A stretch of 38,797 bases of DNA from Bacteroidales bacterium. GTDB taxonomy: Bacteria; Bacteroidota; Bacteroidia; Bacteroidales; UBA932. A model generated the notes under the pieces. That model was given only the letters and a program-made list of their open reading frames with translations, made no database searches and was not told the DNA's origin. Positions 33,401 through 38,797 of this stretch are shown piece after piece (the stretch's first letter is position 1; each line of letters opens with the position of its first letter). Position numbers and translations under genes: made by a program. The stretch lies in the NCBI GenBank assembly GCA_017445015.1, contig JAFSVL010000020.1, positions 1-38,797 of the forward strand. The letters are read 5' to 3'.

Positions 33401-35220
33401 GGAAGAGGTTCAATGATGGTTTTAAATACTACAGGAGCGTTTGTTTTCTTTTCGGATTCCCAAGTGAGATGGGGACGAGGTGTTTTTTCCCGGTAGGAGG
33501 TGGACATCCATCCCTCTTCCCTTCTGGCCTTCATGCCGATGGGACCCGAGACTTTTATCAGCATTTTCTCCTCCATCCCAGGTCCCGGGTGCAGGTGCAT
33601 GGCAATTGTCCCGGTGGCGTTGCCATAGAGTTTGTCGATAATTATAAAGCGCTTTCCGGCGATGAATTTGATGGTCCTGCGGTGAGTCAGTCCGGGATAG
33701 GAAGGGTTTTCCGTCACGAGCTTCTGTACCCGGCCTCTTCCCCTCCAGGCCCGTGTGCGCGATTGTCTTGCTTCGAGGTCTTCCCCGTTCAGTGTGACGG
33801 TATTATGAAAGGCCGTGCTGCGGAATAGATTTCTCCATCGCATCACTTCATCGTCGCCGGCATAAACATAAGAGCCTGAATCCGGAAACAGGCGCACCCC
33901 CTTGTGCCAGAGTTCGAAAGTTCCGTTATCCGGCTGGGCGTGCCATTCTCCTGCGGGACCGGCCTTGATGATCATTTGAGTGGCGTTACTGTCGCGGCCG
34001 TTGCGGAAGATGAAGAATCCGGAATCCTTGAATGCAACGCTCAAGTGCTCCGGCAGTGTTCCTTCCCGTCCCTCGGTGGCCATGTAGCGGATGAATGCGT
34101 TGTCAGGGAACAGGCAGCTCCAGTGTTTCCAGTCTTCGATGACGGTTTCCCTTCCCTTGATGCGTGCATCACTGAAACAGGGATTCGTATAGTCGGGATA
34201 GCAGATTTCACCGTAGAATTCAATCATTTTTTCCAGAGTATGGCGGAATGTCTGCGGAAAGGAATCTGCGAACCCGCCCAAATCTGCCATGCGAAGGGCC
34301 TTGCAGAAGATATTGATGCAGGCCAGATGGTAATGGGGATCCAGTTCCCAGTGCCCCCCGTCGGGATAAACCTGCCCTTGGATTTCCCGGCACAGGATGT
34401 CCACGCCTTCTTCCCTCCATGATCCGGCATCCCGGAATTCCGGGAAAAAGGCTCCGGCATAAATCATCCGCTGCGCTTCAAAGAGCAGGTGATTACCTTT
34501 GGTCGAATAATGGTGTCTGAGGTATTCGGCATGGCGGTGGTAGTTCTCGAGAAAGGACAGCAGGAAGCCCGGCGTAAAAGCCCCGGCATCCACGAACAAT
34601 TGGAACTGGAACACCTGGTCTTGAATGCGATGGCTTACTTCCAGCGGGCGCCAGGCGAAGCGCATATTCTCTTGGGCGGCGCTGAGGCTGGTCTTGCTGC
34701 CGGTCATCTCGAATTCATCGGCATCAAGGCTCACCAGTGGATTCTTGACGATCCAGTCCAGATACTGCCTGACCCATTCGCGGGCATACCGCTCATCTCC
34801 GGATGTGCGGAAGGCATAGCCCATCGGGCTAAACCACTTGTGCCGGTGAAGTTGCCAGCGGAGCTCATTGTCCTTGACCGGCCAATATTTCCAGTCGATA
34901 TCGTCGCCATAGAAATAGGAAGGCTGATAGCCGTCCATTACGAAGAAACGATGCTCCAGTGCCTCATCCGCCTGACGTTGCCATACGGAGTCTATGCGTA
35001 CCGTCGAGGCATCCGGAATTTCCGGAGTCGAACCATTCGCCCGGCTCCTGAAATAATCCAGCAGTGCAGCGGCGGCCCCGGCATCGTCCCCCTGCCTGTG
35101 GAGGGCCTGTACCTTTTCAAGTCCCGGACGCTGCAACTCCAGTAAATCCCAGACATCTCCGGCGTAGGAAGCTGTGCAAAACAGAAGGAGCGCCGTCAGG
35201 CTTGATGCCGACTTTACCAT
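33397..35220 (-). CDS. heparinase III-type polysaccharide lyase (PL12)
   Basis: 607 aa with a signal peptide ending near residue 20. An alpha-helical N-terminal toroid (about 25-380, with GYQPSYFYGDDIDWKYWPV) is followed by the heparinase II/III beta-sandwich (about 390-600). Catalytic candidates are Asn243 (KGNHLLFE), Tyr297 (ELDPHYH) and His427 (EWHAQPDNGTF). Their spacing (54 and 130) equals that of the Asn-Tyr-His set I recall for Bacteroides heparinase III, a strong sign of an active enzyme. It should cut heparan sulfate or heparin chains by beta-elimination in the periplasm. It overlaps its neighbours by 4 and 7 bases. Confidence 0.92.
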   Translation of the reverse strand: MVKSASSLTALLLFCTASYAGDVWDLLELQRPGLEKVQALHRQGDDAGAAAALLDYFRSRANGSTPEIPDASTVRIDSVWQRQADEALEHRFFVMDGYQPSYFYGDDIDWKYWPVKDNELRWQLHRHKWFSPMGYAFRTSGDERYAREWVRQYLDWIVKNPLVSLDADEFEMTGSKTSLSAAQENMRFAWRPLEVSHRIQDQVFQFQLFVDAGAFTPGFLLSFLENYHRHAEYLRHHYSTKGNHLLFEAQRMIYAGAFFPEFRDAGSWREEGVDILCREIQGQVYPDGGHWELDPHYHLACINIFCKALRMADLGGFADSFPQTFRHTLEKMIEFYGEICYPDYTNPCFSDARIKGRETVIEDWKHWSCLFPDNAFIRYMATEGREGTLPEHLSVAFKDSGFFIFRNGRDSNATQMIIKAGPAGEWHAQPDNGTFELWHKGVRLFPDSGSYVYAGDDEVMRWRNLFRSTAFHNTVTLNGEDLEARQSRTRAWRGRGRVQKLVTENPSYPGLTHRRTIKFIAGKRFIIIDKLYGNATGTIAMHLHPGPGMEEKMLIKVSGPIGMKARREEGWMSTSYREKTPRPHLTWESEKKTNAPVVFKTIIEPLP

Positions 35221-38200
35221 GATGCCGAAAGATTGAATTGTTTCCCGTTAACGCTTACGCTGACCGCTTCCCCCCCGGCGCTGAACGCGCCGGCAAACGA
35301 TGCGCTGATACTTGTGCCGTCGGCACTCGTGCAGGGGACGATGACCGTGATGAAACGGGGCGTTGCCGCTTCAGATGCTTTCTTTACATTGATGCGGTAG
35401 TATTTGCGCAGGTAGCGTTCCCCGATATGTTCGGAACAATAAGAAGTTCCCTCAAGGGCATCAAATCCCGTCACCGTATTGGAGAATGTCTTCATTACGA
35501 TGTTGTTGCCGTCACTGAAGGCCGTATGCGCGCCGCAGGCCACATTGGGGATGTCACGGTCAATGGTCACGTAGTCTTTGCATAGATGCCAACTCAGGTT
35601 GAGCGTCTTGCCGGAGCAGGAGCCGAATGCAGCGTCGGCGATGACGAAGAACTCCCGGTTTACCATCCATATGGTCCGGCGGTGCGTAAGGTCGGAGTAG
35701 GAGGCATTCTGGGCGGAGACCCAGTCTATGCCGTTTTGCGAGCCTGATCCCAGCCATGTCCCCCGGCTTCTCCCGGCGGCAATGTCGGCAAGTTCCCGGG
35801 TCAGGGTGTTGTGGTTGCGGGCCGCCTGATGCTCCGCACGTATGGCGTCCAGGCTTCCTCCGGTTTCATCCCCGTAGGTGTAAGGCCCCGGGGCAGGGAG
35901 GAAATGCCTGCCGTTAACATACAGTCCTATAGTTCCGTTGTCACGGTGGGCATGCCACATATTCTGAGGATTATCATTGTTTTTGTAAATGAGCATCCTG
36001 TCGCTTGCCTTCCATCCGGAACGGAACATATAATATCCGGACGTGCGGTACTCCGTCAGACTTTCCGCGGGCTGTGTGCCCCGGGTTCCGGCGGATCCCA
36101 TCCAGAGGAACTTGTTTTCGCCGGGATACAGGGTAGCATAGCTGCTCATCCATCTGCGGATTACCGACGATGACTGGGCACGGGTGTCGTTGAACCATTC
36201 CCAGGTGGCGTCAGGATAGCAGTAATCGGCTACAAAGGTACAGGAAGGAAGCAGTTTGTCAAGATAGTCGCTGCCGAATGCCTGCGCTTTTCCGTTGAGT
36301 TGTGCGGCATTGTAGATACGGATAAACTGGTCCACCTCCCCGGTGTGGTAGCTGGCGTCCAGCTCCACGAGGCATCCGTCGTCAAGGAATGCCGTGGGGA
36401 AATAATTGCTGATGGCCGAGGCCGATTCGGACAGCCAGGTCGCCGCGTCCTTGAATTCGGGGAACAACAGTCCGGAGAGGCAGTGTCCTTTGTACTGGGC
36501 GAAGCGGTGGTTGCTATACTCTACGGGATAAGGTACGGTACGGCTGTATTCCACCGTCTCGTGGAAGGCCTTTAGGAAAGTAGTAAGCCACTTGAAATCA
36601 AAGCCTTGTGCGCTGATAAAGTATTCAAAGAGCTGTGTCTGATATTCCAGACGCGTAGCCATGGACAACTGGCTCCAGGAACGATAACCGTAAGAGCGGT
36701 TGTAATTGTACTGCCCGGTGGAGGGGCAGGGATAGTGTGCGAGCCAGTCGGCATACTGGGTTTTCCAGGCGTTGAAATACTTTTCATCACCCGTAAACCG
36801 GTACATCTGCGCAAGGGGCAGGAACCAATAGTGCCAGTGCTTCTGGTAGAATTCATTGCCGGCGTTCGGGGCTTCGAACTCCCAGTTGATGCCGCCGGCC
36901 CCGTCATCGAAACTATAGTAGGTATAGATGCCGCCGCTGTAACTCTCGTAAAACTGTCCGCTGTGTACGGCAAAGCGGTAGGCGTTTTCCGGAAGGGCGT
37001 CGTTCGCCATTCTTTGCATGCCGGAGGCAAGGGAACTGACGGGAAGCGTTACTTCCGGATTGACTATCCCCGGACGGTTCTTGAAATAGGCGAGCAGCGC
37101 ATCGGAGGCCATTTTGTAGCGTCCTTCTTCATAAAGTTCACGTACGCCGGACAGTGGTACATAGTCGAGGTCGAGCAGTTCAAAAAGCGTCCGGTCCACC
37201 GCCAGGTCTTCCGCCGTAGGTGTGTAGGTATCATCTTCCGTGAAGAGAGTAATGGCAGAGATGAGGTGCAGTTGCGCTTCGGCGCTCACGGTCAACCCCG
37301 AAAGGGAGGCCTTCCCGGCAGGCAGGGCGATATCGAGAGCTCCTCCCTTGTAGGCCATTGTTTCCGATACCGTATTGCCGGAGAGGTTGAAATAATACTT
37401 GTCTGTCCCGTCCACCGTCAGAGCTATGTCCAATCCGGTACGGGAACGGGAGGCGGGGTGGGTGAAAATGCGCGCTCCGGTAATGTTTTTCCCTTCGATG
37501 GCGGGGAAGTTAAAAGAAGTCCCGTTGAGCAGCAGAGCACCCTGGATACCGCTTCCTCCGTCGTCGGAAGAACGGTATTCACGCGTGGTGGTCGTCACCC
37601 ATTCCAGGGAACTTCCATCGCTGGCCGTCAGGTTTTTCGTCCCGCCCAGGGCGTATTGGGTAAAATCCTGGGTCAGAGAGGCGCAGGAAATGTGTCCCGG
37701 ACCGGTGGCATTGAATGAAATCAGGTTCAGATGTCCGGTAGAAAGCGTTTTGACATCAGGCAGGGTCACTGTCCTGCTGTAGGTCCTGTCCTGCGTGGAA
37801 AGGCTGACGGTCAGTTCGCTTCCCGCTGTCAGGGTGATGGGATTGACCATCAGCCATACCGGCCATTTCTCGTCAATCGCTTCGAGGCCGCTTCCGTATT
37901 CTGCGGAAACAGCGTTCCCCATCGAGTTCTGGTCCACGTTGGTTATGCCCGTTGTCTCATACTCAGGATTCAGTTGTGCATAATACAGGCCGGTAAGGGA
38001 TGCGTATTTGGATGGGGCCTGGGACAGACTGAATGTAAGGGTGTATATCCTGGATCCTTCGGGCAGACCGCTGACGGAAAGGCAGAGCGGCGCGAACAGC
38101 CGCTTGAAGGCCCTGATTTCCGCGGTTTTGTTTCCACTTTCACCCTCGACGATAAAGGGTTTGGCGGCCAGATAGTCGCATAGCGGGTCGAAGCTGTTCT

Positions 38201-38630
38201 GCCCGGGAAACTGCACCGGACCGAGCCGCAGGGAAACAGAGCTCCCCTGGCTGTTCAGATTGACGAGATTTTTGGAATAGGGCATTACGCCGTACCAGCT
38301 TTCGGCATGTGCAGCGGTGGCAGGCATACTGAAAGTATATACGCCGGCCTGTGTCGAGGGAGACGCCTTGATGTCGTCTTTATAGAGCCGGTCCGTTTTG
38401 TAAAACAGGGTCAGCATCTCGTTTCCTGTCAGGCGGACTCCTGTGCCGGGGATATAGGCGCTGCGGCTTTCCACCACGCCTTCGTCCCAGGGGCCGTCGT
38501 CGACAAGGAGTGTGACTTCTTCCGTTGCCGGGTGTTCCGGCTCTGCCGGTCCGGTCAGGTTGCAGGCCCACACGGCGGACTGCAGGAGCAGCCCGCCGAT
38601 GAACCATCTGAATGTGCGCTTATTTACCAA
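35214..38630 (-). CDS. fimbrillin-like domain fused to a PL12-like heparinase, lipoprotein
   Basis: 1138 aa from a TTG start that overlaps the upstream stop (TTGGTAA); no ATG precedes the signal MVNKRTFRWFIGGLLLQSAVWAC (Cys23). Residues ~40-320 look fimbrillin-like (YYGVMPY-type core, LFAPLCLSVSGL). About 325-460 is a beta module of unknown kind, ~465-800 the heparinase helical toroid and ~810-1138 the heparinase II/III beta domain. Asn in EYSNHRF, Tyr in ELDASYH and His in MWHAHRDNGT align with the catalytic set of the neighbouring PL12 enzyme. It is probably a surface-anchored lyase acting before import, with the 607-aa enzyme working in the periplasm. That division is inference. Confidence 0.83.
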   Translation of the reverse strand: MVNKRTFRWFIGGLLLQSAVWACNLTGPAEPEHPATEEVTLLVDDGPWDEGVVESRSAYIPGTGVRLTGNEMLTLFYKTDRLYKDDIKASPSTQAGVYTFSMPATAAHAESWYGVMPYSKNLVNLNSQGSSVSLRLGPVQFPGQNSFDPLCDYLAAKPFIVEGESGNKTAEIRAFKRLFAPLCLSVSGLPEGSRIYTLTFSLSQAPSKYASLTGLYYAQLNPEYETTGITNVDQNSMGNAVSAEYGSGLEAIDEKWPVWLMVNPITLTAGSELTVSLSTQDRTYSRTVTLPDVKTLSTGHLNLISFNATGPGHISCASLTQDFTQYALGGTKNLTASDGSSLEWVTTTTREYRSSDDGGSGIQGALLLNGTSFNFPAIEGKNITGARIFTHPASRSRTGLDIALTVDGTDKYYFNLSGNTVSETMAYKGGALDIALPAGKASLSGLTVSAEAQLHLISAITLFTEDDTYTPTAEDLAVDRTLFELLDLDYVPLSGVRELYEEGRYKMASDALLAYFKNRPGIVNPEVTLPVSSLASGMQRMANDALPENAYRFAVHSGQFYESYSGGIYTYYSFDDGAGGINWEFEAPNAGNEFYQKHWHYWFLPLAQMYRFTGDEKYFNAWKTQYADWLAHYPCPSTGQYNYNRSYGYRSWSQLSMATRLEYQTQLFEYFISAQGFDFKWLTTFLKAFHETVEYSRTVPYPVEYSNHRFAQYKGHCLSGLLFPEFKDAATWLSESASAISNYFPTAFLDDGCLVELDASYHTGEVDQFIRIYNAAQLNGKAQAFGSDYLDKLLPSCTFVADYCYPDATWEWFNDTRAQSSSVIRRWMSSYATLYPGENKFLWMGSAGTRGTQPAESLTEYRTSGYYMFRSGWKASDRMLIYKNNDNPQNMWHAHRDNGTIGLYVNGRHFLPAPGPYTYGDETGGSLDAIRAEHQAARNHNTLTRELADIAAGRSRGTWLGSGSQNGIDWVSAQNASYSDLTHRRTIWMVNREFFVIADAAFGSCSGKTLNLSWHLCKDYVTIDRDIPNVACGAHTAFSDGNNIVMKTFSNTVTGFDALEGTSYCSEHIGERYLRKYYRINVKKASEAATPRFITVIVPCTSADGTSISASFAGAFSAGGEAVSVSVNGKQFNLSASW

Positions 38631-38797
38631 GATCTCCAGTATTTAGAGGTATAGTCCGCACCGGCTCCGTTGGTCACGACGGAGGTGTTGACCGGGAAGT
38701 ATCCGTTGGACGTATCCGTGTCGCTGAACGGGGAAACATTGCCTTCGGGGAAGGTGTTCGCTCCGGCGGTCACTCCGGAATTGCTGAGCGCAGAGTA
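38624..38797 (-). CDS. C-terminal fragment of a surface protein, perhaps SusD-like
   Basis: 57 codons reach the right edge and end in SKYWRSW, with the stop overlapping the TTG of the next gene by 7 bases. The text NGYFPVNTSVVTNGAGADY resembles the end of some SusD/RagB glycan-binding lipoproteins, and position just upstream of the lyases suits a SusC/SusD pair. The fragment is too short to be sure. Confidence 0.45.
   Translation of the reverse strand, partial: YSALSNSGVTAGANTFPEGNVSPFSDTDTSNGYFPVNTSVVTNGAGADYTSKYWRSW

Noticed and set aside
3259-35220. TGA reassigned as a sense codon in this organism
   Set aside because: TGA ends many genes here in tight ATGA overlaps (for example at 4078-4080, 8971-8973 and 33397-33399), so it is a normal stop.

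Overview
The window comes from a GC-rich member of the order Bacteroidales. The evidence is dense runs of DUF4493, PCMD and fimbrillin-like surface lipoproteins, Bacteroidetes-type promoters (TTG, about 19-20 bases, TAnnTTTG), weak ribosome binding sites, an S-type sulfatase beside a radical-SAM maturase, and a PL12 heparinase locus. Genus cannot be decided from sequence alone. I see no rRNA, tRNA, CRISPR array, phage or transposase gene.

Layout. (1) 2-6543, plus strand: the end of a tightly overlapping lipid or polyketide-type operon. It holds an MMPL exporter fused to an acyltransferase and a methyltransferase-like tail, a secreted esterase, a PaaK-like adenylate-forming ligase and a second acyltransferase. 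(2) 17576-6526, minus strand: a surface-protein operon of about 11 kb. It runs from a promoter and a 48-aa leader-like small ORF through two fimbrillin-like lipoproteins, three DUF4493 lipoproteins (one with a PCMD domain) and two beta-barrels to a second PCMD lipoprotein. (3) 20534-17661, minus strand: GNAT acetyltransferase, argG and threonine aldolase. (4) 25854-20809, minus strand: a second small ORF, a 1233-aa multidomain lipoprotein and an extracellular nuclease that continues in frame after a TGA stop. (5) 25969-27036, plus strand: a DUF4493/OB-fold lipoprotein. (6) 30918-27006, minus strand: dnaN, an exonuclease, an unknown 125-aa protein and nhaA. (7) 31001-38797: a heparan or heparin-type utilisation locus with the sulfatase maturase on the plus strand, and the S-type sulfatase, PL12 lyase, a fimbrillin-PL12 fusion and the end of a probable SusD-like gene on the minus strand.

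The most unusual content is not a protein gene. Three intergenic elements of 124-130 bases (8126-8254, 15290-15413, 20671-20800) share a core and fold as a long closing stem around three hairpins. Stem sequences differ between copies while pairing is kept. Two of them sit over the start of a lipoprotein gene and change its 5' end. Two homologous small ORFs, each rich in mRNA hairpins, head the two lipoprotein operons. I think the element family and the small-ORF leaders are the best candidates for undescribed biology here.
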